64,000 nucleotides of DNA from Chthoniobacter sp. (GCA_021414005.1 JAIOPH010000019.1:62001-126000), one strand, 5' to 3'. Numbered from the stretch's first letter, positions 16,547 through 25,363 are shown. Notes: a model not told the origin generated them from the sequence alone. Numbers and translations are program-made.

Positions 16547-17617
16547 TTACTCAATCTTCTGCGTGCCCTTCGGCCCTGCCACAGGCGGATGCACGGCCAT
16601 CACGGAAGCGCGCGGGTGCAGCGTGCTTGGCACAGGCTTGGGTCCTGATGTCGGCGCGGCCGGCGTCGGGGCCGCAGCGGGGACCGCCGGGACCGCACGA
16701 GGAAACGGTCGCACTCCGCTGCTCGTCTGCGCCGGAACTGCACTCACCGGCACGAGGCGCGCTGGCGGCGTCGCAGGCTTGGGTGGTGGAAAAGAGCGCG
16801 CCGTGGGCGCGGCCATAGGCACCACCGGCTTCGACACAGGTACCGCGGGCCGGGCCAACGGCACGGCAGGCCGACTCAGCGGCACCACGGGTGCAGGTAG
16901 GGGCAGTGGCACTGGAGCGGACACCGGTTCCGGCTCCGGCACAGTCGCCTCGGGCGCGGGCTCCCGCTCCACAACTTCCGCCGCCGGCACCTCATTCTTT
17001 CGCTGGGCCAGCTCCGCCTTCGTGGCATCCCACGCCTTTTGCAGGTTTTCGCGGTCGCGACGCAACACCGCAATCTCGCCTTTCAAACGCGCAACCTCCT
17101 GTTCCAATTGCTGCCGCCCCTCCGTCAATACCTCGCGCTCCGCCACCACCTTCATGAATTCCTCGCGGGCCACCGCATCGCCCGTCTGTTCGGTTGGTTT
17201 GGCCTCGCGCAGCGCCTTCACTTCCTCACGCACCGCCGCCAGCGTCGCCCGCAGCCCGGTGTTTTCCTGCCGCACGGCGTTGACCTCCTCCCGCGTCGGC
17301 ACCGCCTCGCCTACTTCCGACGTCTCGACCGCCGGATCAAACTCACACTCGACCGTGCCGAACGTAATCTTGCAGGCCTCGCGCAGGTGAAAATCAGTCG
17401 CCGGCTGGCCGTTCACAAATGTCCCATTCGTCGAACCCCGATCGTGCAGCCGGTAATGCCCGTTTTCCAGAATCAGCTCCGCATGAAACCCAGAAATCGT
17501 GCGATCAATGATCTGGAGCGTGTTAAACGGGAGACGCCCGACGGTGACGCGAGGGCCTTGCAGCACCACGAGACCAGGCTCGCTTTGTTCGGGAAAAGGA
17601 ATGCGGATGGAGGCCAT
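16547..17617 (-). CDS. FHA-domain coiled-coil protein
   Basis: 356 residues. The N-terminal forkhead-associated domain (about 10-95) binds phosphothreonine peptides: VTVGR (27-28 GR), the recognition Ser42 and His45 in TISGFHAEL, and GSTNGTFVNG (61-70). Residues about 105-215 form a coiled coil. The remaining 140 residues are Pro/Ala/Val-rich and probably disordered. No membrane segment or kinase is present and no Ser/Thr kinase neighbour is in the window, so the partner is unknown. It lies downstream of sufT on the same strand with a 177-base gap. Confidence 0.88.
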   Translation of the reverse strand: MASIRIPFPEQSEPGLVVLQGPRVTVGRLPFNTLQIIDRTISGFHAELILENGHYRLHDRGSTNGTFVNGQPATDFHLREACKITFGTVECEFDPAVETSEVGEAVPTREEVNAVRQENTGLRATLAAVREEVKALREAKPTEQTGDAVAREEFMKVVAEREVLTEGRQQLEQEVARLKGEIAVLRRDRENLQKAWDATKAELAQRKNEVPAAEVVEREPAPEATVPEPEPVSAPVPLPLPAPVVPLSRPAVPLARPAVPVSKPVVPMAAPTARSFPPPKPATPPARLVPVSAVPAQTSSGVRPFPRAVPAVPAAAPTPAAPTSGPKPVPSTLHPRASVMAVHPPVAGPKGTQKIE

Positions 17618-17794
17618 AAAAAGCGTGGGGTTTTGGTGGAGTTTGGCAGGCTAGGACAACACGCTCGCCTGATCGTTCGATGAACTCCAGAACGGCGAAC
17701 ACCGCATTCTGCGCCCGACCATCCATTTCCGCAAATGGCAAGCACACGGGCCGGTCGGGCACGCTGCCCAACCGACCCCCTGTCCCCCTTTTCC

Positions 17795-18349
17795 TCAAAT
17801 TAGGCCGAGCTTCATCTTCCCTGCTTCGCTGATCATCGCCTGATTCCACGGCGGGTCCCAAACGAGTTGCACATCGGCGTCGCCCACGCCGGGAACACTG
17901 AGGACTTTCGATTTCGCCTCGGCGGCAATCGTCGGGCCCATGCCGCAACCCGGCGCGGTCAGCGTCATTTTCACGTCCACCATCGCGCCCTGGCCGGGCC
18001 GCGGCGTGATGATGCAATCATAGACGAGGCCGAGATCGACGATATTGACGGGGATTTCCGGGTCGTAGCAGGTGCGGAGTTGATCCCACACGGCCTTGTC
18101 CTCGACCGGCCCGCTGGAGTCCGCTCCAGCAGCGGCGACGGGCAGGGGCGTGGCGGGTTCGAGGCCCAGCGCATCAGCGTCGGCATCGGCAATCCGCGCC
18201 AGCCCTTGGTTGGTGGAAACGGTGAAGCTGCCGCCGAGCGCCTGGGTAATGAAGACGGGCGAATCCTTCGGCAGGGTGATCGCCTCCCCGCTCGGAATGC
18301 GCGTAGCCGCACAGTCGCGAAGGAGGGTTTTGGTGGTGTTTTCGTGCAT
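17795..18349 (-). CDS. sufT: Fe-S assembly protein SufT
   Basis: 184 residues. The long form of the DUF59/MIP18 family that supports maturation of Fe-S proteins. The SufT-specific N-terminal part is present (TLLRDCAATRIPSGEAITLPKDS, then FITQALGGSFTV). The DUF59 domain (about 85-170) has DPEIPVNIVDLGLVYD and the hyper-reactive cysteine motif TAPGCGMGP (Cys135). It lies downstream of an NlpC/P60 gene and an IscU-type scaffold on the same strand, so the Fe-S link is supported by context. The sufBCDS genes are not here. Confidence 0.92.
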   Translation of the reverse strand: MHENTTKTLLRDCAATRIPSGEAITLPKDSPVFITQALGGSFTVSTNQGLARIADADADALGLEPATPLPVAAAGADSSGPVEDKAVWDQLRTCYDPEIPVNIVDLGLVYDCIITPRPGQGAMVDVKMTLTAPGCGMGPTIAAEAKSKVLSVPGVGDADVQLVWDPPWNQAMISEAGKMKLGLI

Positions 18350-18412
18350 GGTGTTAAATCAGAGATGCCCAGTTTGCGGTTGGATGAATCGTCACGGCAA
18401 TTCCTCCCCATT

Positions 18413-19138
18413 TCATGGGGTAAAGACATTCCATCGAACAATATTCATTGGCACGCGAAACCATACGTTGTCGTTGGCGGGCACGGAAACCGTGATAACC
18501 CGTCCGACACCGGGGTCAGCCTCAATCCAGCGATTCTCGCCAAGATAGGCCATGATGTGGACGCCGTTACTGGTAACCGCCAAATCACCCGGAAGAATCT
18601 TGGAGTGATCGAGTTGATTAACACTGGGCGTATCGAGAAGATGAACGGTGAGCCCGGCGTGCTTCTGGCCGAGTTCGTTCGCCGTCGTATCATGCCACCA
18701 CAACGAGAGCGTTCGACGAACGAGACCCGGGTCGAGCGTGCGGACACCGCGAATGAAAAGGGAGTCGATGAGACCGCGTCGGATGAGGCCGGAGCAGTCA
18801 ATACCCTTGGGACTTTCGCCGCCCCAATAGTAGGTCACGCCGTCGTAACGACGCAGGCCGGCGACATAATCGGTGCGGAGCGAGTCCGTGGTGGGAAGGC
18901 TGCGCGCCGGCAATGCTAAAAAACCAGCCGACAACAACGTCACGCCGATGAGCGCGAAGCGGAAAGGGCGAGAACGCCAGCAAAGAAAGATGAGTCCGAA
19001 CCAGACGATAAAGAACAGCAGCGCCCCGCCCGCACGGGTGAATCGGTAACTGGTGGGATAAAGCACAACCGCTACGAATAGCGTCAACGCGGCCAGCCAG
19101 AGAAGCAGTGGCAAGCGGGTTTGCGCCGGTCCTTTCAT
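18413..19138 (-). CDS. Membrane-anchored NlpC/P60 peptidase
   Basis: 241 residues. Three hydrophobic helices (about 8-30, 36-54, 60-78) anchor a C-terminal NlpC/P60 domain. The papain-like catalytic residues are visible: Cys115 in KGIDCSGLIRRGLID preceded by YYWGGESP, and His194 in LPGDLAVTSNGVHIMAYLG; the third residue lies near WIEADPG. Family members cleave D-Glu-mDAP-type peptide bonds in peptidoglycan. It sits between the IscU-like gene (22-base gap) and sufT (63-base gap), an odd place for a wall enzyme. Confidence 0.88.
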   Translation of the reverse strand: MKGPAQTRLPLLLWLAALTLFVAVVLYPTSYRFTRAGGALLFFIVWFGLIFLCWRSRPFRFALIGVTLLSAGFLALPARSLPTTDSLRTDYVAGLRRYDGVTYYWGGESPKGIDCSGLIRRGLIDSLFIRGVRTLDPGLVRRTLSLWWHDTTANELGQKHAGLTVHLLDTPSVNQLDHSKILPGDLAVTSNGVHIMAYLGENRWIEADPGVGRVITVSVPANDNVWFRVPMNIVRWNVFTP

Positions 19139-19160
19139 CAGAAGTCCGCGGGAACGCCTT

Positions 19161-19661
19161 CTAAAGCTTGCTCGGGTTTTTCAGCACCACCTTCACCTTC
19201 TTCTCCGGCGCGGTGCCGCTGTGGAGTTGGTCAAAAAGGGTGGTCGCCTTAGGCGCAACAGGCTGGCCCACCGGGGCCGCGGCTGGCGATGGAGCGAGGG
19301 CAGAGCGCAGGGCCTCTTCGACGAGCTGGGCGCAGTGAATTTTCATCGGCGGCAATGCGCCGAGCGGCGCGGAGAGGTCGGCTCCGGACATGGTGAGCGC
19401 TTCGTCCACGGTCTTCCCGGCGATGAGTTCCGTGGCCACGCTGGCCACAGCGATGGCCGTCTCGCAGCCAAAGGTCTGGAAGGTGGCGCGGTCAATGACC
19501 TTCCGGCCCTGCGCGTCCTCCCGGAATTTCACCCACATGCGCAGCATGTCTCCGCAGTCCGCGCTGCCGACCGTGCCCACGGAATCGGCGTTCTCCATTT
19601 CGCCGACGTTCTTCGGATTGGCAATGGCGTCGTGGATGCGTTTTTCGAGGTCGGTGTTCAT
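19161..19661 (-). CDS. IscU/NifU-N-type Fe-S scaffold protein
   Basis: 166 residues from the ATG at 19661; the frame stays open far upstream, but that part has no similarity to the family. The three scaffold cysteines and the conserved Asp are in place: Cys36 and Asp38 in ADCGDMLRMWVKF, Cys66 in TFGCETAIA, and Cys110 in MKIHCAQLVEEAL. The protein would assemble a [2Fe-2S] cluster and pass it to apoproteins. Compared with IscU (about 128 residues) it has a C-terminal extension of about 45 residues, Pro/Ala-rich with a basic end. sufT lies two genes downstream, consistent with a small Fe-S operon. Confidence 0.88.
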   Translation of the reverse strand: MNTDLEKRIHDAIANPKNVGEMENADSVGTVGSADCGDMLRMWVKFREDAQGRKVIDRATFQTFGCETAIAVASVATELIAGKTVDEALTMSGADLSAPLGALPPMKIHCAQLVEEALRSALAPSPAAAPVGQPVAPKATTLFDQLHSGTAPEKKVKVVLKNPSKL

Positions 19662-19808
19662 GGGCTGGTTTTGGCTGGCTTGAGCGGGCCGCAGTCTAAT
19701 GCAGGTTCGGAATTTTGCGCCAACGCGATCATCTGAAGCAGGTGGAGGAAAAAACGCGCTGGCGAAAGAATCGCGAAAGAAAGGCGGGGCGCAGGCCGTT
19801 TCCCGCCC

Positions 19809-20534
19809 ATGAAATTGTTCTTCGTCCTGCTGCTGATCGTCACCCTTCCCGCTTGCGGTCACGAGCCGGCAGCCGCGCGAGCCTTTGCTCCCCCGCCCCT
19901 TTCTCCACCCGCCGCGGAGGATTATACCGGAATGGTCGCGCGGCTCGCGGCCCAACGTCGCGCCCTGGAAGGCGAGCGCCGCCAGCACGGCGTGTCCGAA
20001 CAATTGTTGGCCGAGGCGCGACTTCTCTACTGCCAGAGCTTCGCCGAACTCGCCGGACAATGGATGGGCACGCCGTGGGATTTCAACGGCACCACGCAAA
20101 CGCCGCGCGTGGGCCAGATCGCCTGCGGCTATTTCGTCTCAACGCTGCTGCGCGACGCGGGGTTCGTGGTCGAGCGTTCGAGGCTGGGGCAGCAGGCGTC
20201 GGAGGTCATCGCCCGTACCATGACTACCCGCGAGTTCATGCGCGCGCGCAGCGAGGAGTCGCTCGACACATTTGTGGCGGCCTGCCGAAAGCATCCGCCC
20301 GGCGTCTATCTCGTCGGTCTGGATTTTCACACGGGCTACCTCGTGAACGACGGCGCGGAACTCTGGTTCGTCCATGCCTCCTATGGCCAGGCTGCGCGGT
20401 ATGTGCTGGTGGAAAAGGCGGGCGAGTCCGCCTATCTCGGTAACTCGAAATATCGCCACGTCGCATTCCTCACCGAGGATCGCAATTTTTTGCTGGGGTG
20501 GCTGGCGGGGAAAAGATGGGTGACGGCGAGATGA
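19809..20534 (+). CDS. Lipoprotein with NlpC/P60-like cysteine-histidine core
   Basis: 241 residues with a lipoprotein signal (LLIVTLPAC, Cys16), then a Pro/Ala linker. The folded part contains WMGTPWDFNGTT, Cys106 in QIACGYFVSTLL, His174 in VGLDFHTGYLV and His189 in LWFVHASY. The order Cys, His, polar residue and the preceding G-TPWDF-NG block match a divergent NlpC/P60 (papain-like) hydrolase; this is pattern-based inference, not a certain family call. It ends with a basic tail. A clean terminator follows at 20596-20620. Confidence 0.75.
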   Translation: MKLFFVLLLIVTLPACGHEPAAARAFAPPPLSPPAAEDYTGMVARLAAQRRALEGERRQHGVSEQLLAEARLLYCQSFAELAGQWMGTPWDFNGTTQTPRVGQIACGYFVSTLLRDAGFVVERSRLGQQASEVIARTMTTREFMRARSEESLDTFVAACRKHPPGVYLVGLDFHTGYLVNDGAELWFVHASYGQAARYVLVEKAGESAYLGNSKYRHVAFLTEDRNFLLGWLAGKRWVTAR

Positions 20535-20595
20535 GTGCGAGATTCGAGGCGTGGCTTTACTTCGCGGGAGGTTTGCCCAAAGTCGCCACGTTTTT

Positions 20596-20620
20596 CGCCC
20601 GCTGCGCGGGCTTCTTTTTT
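20596..20620 (+). terminator. Rho-independent terminator abutting the next start codon
   Basis: GCCCGC-TGC-GCGGGC (20597-20611) followed by TTCTTTTTT. It terminates the lipoprotein transcript, and its T-run ends only four bases before the ATG of the oxidoreductase at 20625. Confidence 0.85.
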
Positions 20621-20624
20621 GCAA

Positions 20625-21746
20625 ATGAAAACACTCAAGGTCGGCATCATTGGCGGCGGTCTCATGGGCCGTGAAGTGGCGTGCGCCATCGGGCGCTGGT
20701 GTGCGCTGGTGGATTTCCCCGTGCGGCTGGAGCTGACGGCGGTATGCGATTTGGTCGAGACGACGCGGGAATGGTTCCGGCAGGTGCCGACGGTGCGGCT
20801 GCTCACAGCGGATTACCACGAACTGCTGCGGAGTGATGTGGATTTTGTCTATGTGGCGGTACCGCATCATCTGCACGAGGCCGTGTATCTCGACGTGCTG
20901 CGCGCGGGGAAAGATCTGTTCGCGGAGAAGCCATTCGGCATCGACCTGGAGGCGGCACGGAAGATCCGCGACACGGCGCGCGAACTGGGGCGGTTCGTGC
21001 GCTGCTCTTCGGAGTTTCCGTTTCTGCCGGGGGCGCAAAAGGCGTGGCAATTCCTCCGCTCGGCGGAGTTGGGGCACTTGATCGAAATCCGCTCGGGGTT
21101 CTGGCATGCGAGCGATCTCGATCCGACCAAGCCGGTCAACTGGAAGCGGCAGAGCCAATTTTGCGGTGCGATCGGCGTGATGGGCGACCTCGGGATGCAC
21201 GCGGTGCATTTGCCGCTGCGGCTGGGCTGGCGACCGAAGCGCGTGTACGCGCAGCTCCAGAAAATCTATTACGAGCGTCCCGATGGAAAGGGCGGCATGG
21301 CGGCGTGCGACACGTGGGACAACGCGCAGCTCCACTGCGAAACGGAAATCGCCGGCACGGAGGTGCCGCTGCACCTTTCGACCAAACGCCTCGCACCGCA
21401 CGAGATGAATACGTGGTTCATCGAGGTGCTGGGCACGGAGCGCGGTGTGCGCTTTTCCACGAAGGAGCCAAAGACCGTGTGGCTCTTTGAGCGCCGCAAG
21501 GAGCAGGTCTGGGAGCGCTACGATGTCGGCCACGCGGCGAGCGCGTTCCCGGTGGTGACCGGCGGGATTTTCGAGGCCGGTTTTAGCGATTGCTTCCTCC
21601 AAATGTGGGCCGCGTTTGTGGCCGAGCGGGAGGGTCTGCTCGGCGGGCGTTTTGGCTGTGCGACACCGGACGAGGCGGTGGCGAGTCACGAGATTTTCGC
21701 CGCCGCGCTGAATTCCCACGCGGAACGCCGGGCAGTGGAGATTTAG
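20625..21746 (+). CDS. GFO/IDH/MocA-family NAD(P)-dependent oxidoreductase
   Basis: 373 residues, cytosolic (no signal). Rossmann motif VGIIGGGLMG (7-15), the family marker EKPFG (101-105) and the C-terminal alpha/beta domain with GVMGDLGMHAVHLPLRLG, where the His is the likely catalytic base. Substrates in this family are mostly sugars, inositols or sugar acids; this one cannot be assigned. I chose the ATG at 20625, just before the Rossmann strand. No ribosome site precedes it, because a terminator hairpin occupies that place. A DUF6807 protein and a second family member follow. Confidence 0.9.
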   Translation: MKTLKVGIIGGGLMGREVACAIGRWCALVDFPVRLELTAVCDLVETTREWFRQVPTVRLLTADYHELLRSDVDFVYVAVPHHLHEAVYLDVLRAGKDLFAEKPFGIDLEAARKIRDTARELGRFVRCSSEFPFLPGAQKAWQFLRSAELGHLIEIRSGFWHASDLDPTKPVNWKRQSQFCGAIGVMGDLGMHAVHLPLRLGWRPKRVYAQLQKIYYERPDGKGGMAACDTWDNAQLHCETEIAGTEVPLHLSTKRLAPHEMNTWFIEVLGTERGVRFSTKEPKTVWLFERRKEQVWERYDVGHAASAFPVVTGGIFEAGFSDCFLQMWAAFVAEREGLLGGRFGCATPDEAVASHEIFAAALNSHAERRAVEI

Positions 21747-21799
21747 CGCCGGGCTTCTGTCCGCTTGTGCCGCCAGGTCGGCAGAGTAATTTCGCCGCC

Positions 21800-22774
21800 A
21801 TGCGCATCCCTTTTTCGCTCTGCTCCGCTCTGCTCGCACTGACGCTCACGGCTCGTGCCGATGTGGTGATGAAGAAGCAGGAGGATCGCGTGCGCGTGGA
21901 AATCGGCGGGGAGCTTTTCACCGAATATCGGTTCACCGGCGCGTCGCACGTTTACTTCTGGCCGCTGATCGGTCCCGGCGGTGCGCGGATGACGCGCGGC
22001 TGGCCGATGCAGGACACGCCCGGCGAGGAGCACGATCATCCGCACCATCGCTCGCTGTGGTTCGCGCACGGGCTGGTGAATGGCGTGGATTTCTGGAGCG
22101 AGCAGGCGACAGCCGGGGCCGGGGTTCAGAAGCTGCCGCTGGGGAAAATCGAGCATGTGAAGTTTCTGGAGGTAAAAGGCGGGGAAAAAGAGGGCGTGAT
22201 TCGTGACGAGCTGAGGTGGGTTGCGCCCGATGGCAGGGTGTCGCTGACGAGCGTCCAGACGTTCCGGGTAGAGGATGGCGCGGAGCGGATCATCGACTTC
22301 ACCATGACGCTCACCGCGGGTGAAAAAGACGTGGTCTTTGGCGACACCAAGGAAGGGACCATGGCGCTGCGCATCGCGGAATCCATGCGTTTGCTCGGCC
22401 CGGGCAAAAAGCCGGGCGCGGGAAAAATCGTGAACGCGGCGGGCGACGCGGATGGCAAGGTCTGGGGTCGGCGCGCTGCGTGGGTGGACTACGCGGGACC
22501 GGTGGATGGCAAGCTCGTGGGCATCGCTGTTTTCGAGCATCCGAAAAATCCCCGACATCCCACACGCTGGCACGCCCGCGACTACGGACTCTTTGCCGCA
22601 AATCCCTTTTGCGAGCGTGACATGGACAGGACGCAGCCGGCGGGCGCGGGCGATTTCAAACTCGAAGCCGGAAAGAGCGCGACCTTCAGCTACCGCATTA
22701 TTCTTCACGCTGGCGACGCCACGCAGGCCAAGATCGCGGAGCGTTTCGCCGAATACGCCACCGCGGCCAAATAA
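21800..22774 (+). CDS. DUF6807 (PmoA-type) secreted protein
   Basis: 324 residues with a signal peptide (1-20, ALTLTARA). The body has YFWPLIGPGGARMTRGWPM followed by the histidine cluster GEEHDHPHHRSLWFAHG, then DFWSEQ and, towards the end, NPRHPTRWHARDYGLFAANPF. These are the hallmarks of the DUF6807 family, annotated in places as PmoA, which is common beside GFO/IDH/MocA dehydrogenases in Planctomycetota and Verrucomicrobiota. Function is unproven; carbohydrate processing is inferred from context. Confidence 0.82.
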   Translation: MRIPFSLCSALLALTLTARADVVMKKQEDRVRVEIGGELFTEYRFTGASHVYFWPLIGPGGARMTRGWPMQDTPGEEHDHPHHRSLWFAHGLVNGVDFWSEQATAGAGVQKLPLGKIEHVKFLEVKGGEKEGVIRDELRWVAPDGRVSLTSVQTFRVEDGAERIIDFTMTLTAGEKDVVFGDTKEGTMALRIAESMRLLGPGKKPGAGKIVNAAGDADGKVWGRRAAWVDYAGPVDGKLVGIAVFEHPKNPRHPTRWHARDYGLFAANPFCERDMDRTQPAGAGDFKLEAGKSATFSYRIILHAGDATQAKIAERFAEYATAAK

Positions 22775-22797
22775 GCGCATGAAGCTCCATGACGCCT

Positions 22798-22865
22798 CGC
22801 ACAAAAGCACGAAGGCACTAAGAAGATCCGCTTCCGCGCGCTCATGCCTTTTGTGCCTTCGAGCG
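22798..22865. repeat. Intergenic inverted repeat
   Basis: CGAAGGCAC (22810-22818) and GTGCCTTCG (22853-22861) form perfect 9-bp arms inside longer imperfect arms, about 20 bases before the next ATG. The sequence resembles a widely dispersed intergenic palindrome (from memory). Confidence 0.5.
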
Positions 22866-22885
22866 AACCCAACCAACAACCTCCA

Positions 22886-24382
22886 ATGAACCAATCACGC
22901 CGCCACTTCCTCAAATCCTCCCTCGCCGCCAGCGCTGCGCTTTCGCTCCCGGCGCGGCTTTACTCCGCCGCTCAGGGCGCGAATGACGACATCCGCATCG
23001 GCATCATCGGCTTCAACGGGCGCGGACAGGATCACATCGGCAACTACCTCAACTGCAAAGGCGCGCGCATCGTGGCGCTCTGCGACGTCGATTCCACGGT
23101 GCTCAGCCGTGGCGTGGCGCAGCTCGCCGCGAAAGGCCACACCGTCACGCCTTATCAGGACCTCCGCAAAATGCTGGAGAGCAAAGAAATCGATGTCGTC
23201 TCCATCGCCACGCCCAACCATTGGCACGCGCTCGCGGCGATCTGGGCGATTCAGGCGGGCAAGGACGTGTATGTGGAGAAGCCCGTCTCGCACAACGTCT
23301 GGGAAGGCCGGCAACTCGTGAAGGCGGCGGATGCGCACGGCCGGATCGTGCAGATGGGCGTGCAGAGCCGCTCCGGCGCGGGTCTCGCGGCAGCGCTGGA
23401 GTGGGTGAAAGATGCGCCGCTCGGCAAACTGCAGTACGCCCGGGCGCTGTGCTACAAACCGCGTCCGAGCCTCGGCAAAGTGGACGGCGAGCAGCCGGTG
23501 CCGGCCACGATCGACTACGATCTCTGGTGCGGCCCGGCCGCGAAAACGCCGCTCTCCCGCAAGCGCCTGCACTACGACTGGCATTGGGTCTGGAACACTG
23601 GCAACGGCGACCTCGGCAATCAGGGCATCCACCAGATGGACATCGCGCGCCGCTTCCTCGGCGAGGATGCGCTCTCGCCCGCCGTCCTCGCGGTCGGCGG
23701 CCGCCTCGGCTATGTGGACGACGGTGAAACGCCGAACTCGCTCATCGTTTTCCACGACTACAAAAAAGCCCCGCTGATCTTCGAAGTGCGCGGCCTGCCG
23801 GACAAGGCGGGGAGCAAGGCCATGGACAAGTATCGCGGCTCGAGCGTGGGCGTCATCGTGCAATACGCCAACGGCCACATCCTCTGCCCGGATTACGACA
23901 ACGCCATCGCCTTCGATGCCGATGGTAAGGAACTCAGGAAGTTTGTGAAACAACGTGCAGCCCGGCCCAAGGGCGAAGCGGCGGAGACCACGGAGAGCGA
24001 GCCGGAGGCCGAGAGCCACTACGGCAATTTCCTCGCCTGCGTGCGCAGCCGGAAGACCGCCGACCTGCACGGCAAAATCATCGACGGCCACATCTCCAGT
24101 GCCCTTTGCCACACCGGCAACATCGCCTATCGCCTCGGCCAAAAAGCCGCGCCCGACGCCATTCGCGAAAAGCTCCAAGGTAGCAAGGACGCGCTGGATT
24201 CCTTCGAGCGTCTGGCCTCCCACCTCACCGCCAACAACCTCGACCTCGCAACCGACCAGCTCACCTTGGGCGAACATTTGAAATTCGATCCGGCGACCGA
24301 GCGTTTCGTCGGCAACGCCGCGGCGGACAAACTCCTCACGCGCGAATACCGCGCGCCTTTTGTCGTCCCGGAGAAAGTCTGA
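22886..24382 (+). CDS. GFO/IDH/MocA-family oxidoreductase with Tat-like signal
   Basis: 498 residues. The N-terminus MNQSRRHFLKSSLAASAAL is a twin-arginine-type leader, so export with bound cofactor is likely. Rossmann motif IGIIGFNGRG (38-47), ATPNHWH, EKPVSHNVWEG (131-141), and the conserved NHWHW-type segment DWHWVWNTGNGDLGNQGIHQMD typical of the secreted Planctomycetota/Verrucomicrobiota branch. The C-terminal domain carries an acidic insert near GEAAETTESEPEAE. The start at 22886 sits directly before the leader. Together with the two preceding genes it suggests a sugar or glycan degradation unit; the substrate is unknown. Confidence 0.9.
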   Translation: MNQSRRHFLKSSLAASAALSLPARLYSAAQGANDDIRIGIIGFNGRGQDHIGNYLNCKGARIVALCDVDSTVLSRGVAQLAAKGHTVTPYQDLRKMLESKEIDVVSIATPNHWHALAAIWAIQAGKDVYVEKPVSHNVWEGRQLVKAADAHGRIVQMGVQSRSGAGLAAALEWVKDAPLGKLQYARALCYKPRPSLGKVDGEQPVPATIDYDLWCGPAAKTPLSRKRLHYDWHWVWNTGNGDLGNQGIHQMDIARRFLGEDALSPAVLAVGGRLGYVDDGETPNSLIVFHDYKKAPLIFEVRGLPDKAGSKAMDKYRGSSVGVIVQYANGHILCPDYDNAIAFDADGKELRKFVKQRAARPKGEAAETTESEPEAESHYGNFLACVRSRKTADLHGKIIDGHISSALCHTGNIAYRLGQKAAPDAIREKLQGSKDALDSFERLASHLTANNLDLATDQLTLGEHLKFDPATERFVGNAAADKLLTREYRAPFVVPEKV

Positions 24383-24449
24383 CCAACCAACGAAGCCTGC
24401 CGCCGAGATTCGGGCTTCCTTTGGTCCAGCCAAGCACCCACCTTTTTCC

Positions 24450-24905
24450 ATGGCCCACGACCACAAAAAATGCGGCAACGATTGCCCGGAGCATTCCATC
24501 GACAGCGCTCTGGAGAAGCTGCGCGCCCAGGGATTGCGCGTCACCGAACCGCGCAAGGCCATGCTCGCCATGCTGATCCGCGAGCATGGGCCGTTCAGCG
24601 CCGATGAACTCCACAAACGCATGGGCCAGACCGGCTGTGACGTGGTCACCATTTACCGCTCGCTCCAGGCCATGGAGGAGGTCGGCGTGCTGCGGCGGTG
24701 CGACTTCGGCGACGGCGTTTACCGCTACGAATTCAACCACGGCGAACACCACCACCACCACATCATCTGCCGCGTCTGCCGCAGCGTGGAGACGCTGGAC
24801 CTGTGCGTGGCCGACAGCCTGGAGCGGATGGCGCGTCAAAAGGGTTATCAAAAAGTGACGCACACGCTGGAGGTTTTTGGCGTCTGCGCCAAGTGCGCGG
24901 GGTAG
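24450..24905 (+). CDS. Fur-family metalloregulator, probably Zur
   Basis: 151 residues. The DNA-binding winged helix (about 15-95) includes RVTEPRKAMLAML and GCDVVTIYRSLQAMEEVGVLRR. It is followed by the His-rich metal segment NHGEHHHHHIICRVC (97-110) and LDLC119. Structural zinc is held by Cys107/Cys110 and Cys146/Cys149 (FGVCAKC), as in Zur and PerR. The gene precedes a ZnuD-like zinc receptor, which favours Zur over Fur; this is inference. I chose the ATG at 24450 because upstream codons overlap the previous gene. Confidence 0.85.
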   Translation: MAHDHKKCGNDCPEHSIDSALEKLRAQGLRVTEPRKAMLAMLIREHGPFSADELHKRMGQTGCDVVTIYRSLQAMEEVGVLRRCDFGDGVYRYEFNHGEHHHHHIICRVCRSVETLDLCVADSLERMARQKGYQKVTHTLEVFGVCAKCAG

Positions 24906-25363
24906 CGGCGGGGCCGACCGGTCGCTGGTGATGAGCAAAGGGCACACGGTAACTGGCTGACGCGCCGGCCTGAGCGGGGAGAAAAGGAGCCGCGTACCTC
25001 CAGCCGCCGTCGTTTCCCATTCTCCGAAGGCGCTCAATTTTGTGGGTGTGGCGATGGCACCGGGGCATGAGCGGGCGAGGAAACGGGCATGCGCCCGCCG
25101 GACAGGTGAAGGACGTCACCCGCATACATTTGGAAGCTATTTTATTGCAATATATTGGCAACAAATGATTGACAACCCACTGTGTCATCGCTTTCCTCCG
25201 ACCCGCTTAGCCAATGACCAATCGCGCTATTAAATTCATCGAACTGTCCGTGATCTCACATCTACCCAGCGGATCCGCTCGCTAAAATTTAATTGCAAGT
25301 ATATAACATAATAGGCGTCTGGAAAAATATCGTTTTTGTCCCAAAGATCGGCCCTGTCATCGC
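24906..25363 (+). promoter_or_regulatory. AT-rich control region upstream of the ZnuD-like receptor
   Basis: No gene is visible in these 458 bases. The second half is clearly more AT-rich than its surroundings. It contains TTGCAATATATTGGCAA (25145-25161), with a perfect core CAATATATTG, a perfect 12-base palindrome AGCGGATCCGCT (25268-25279), and a second AT-rich motif around 25293-25312 (TTGCAAGTATATAACATAAT). One or more of these could be a Zur operator; TTGACA at 25169 may be a -35 element, but no good -10 follows. Confidence 0.45.

Noticed and set aside
25164..25200. Sigma-70 promoter from TTGACA at 25169
   Set aside because: No acceptable -10 hexamer at 16-18 bases spacing.
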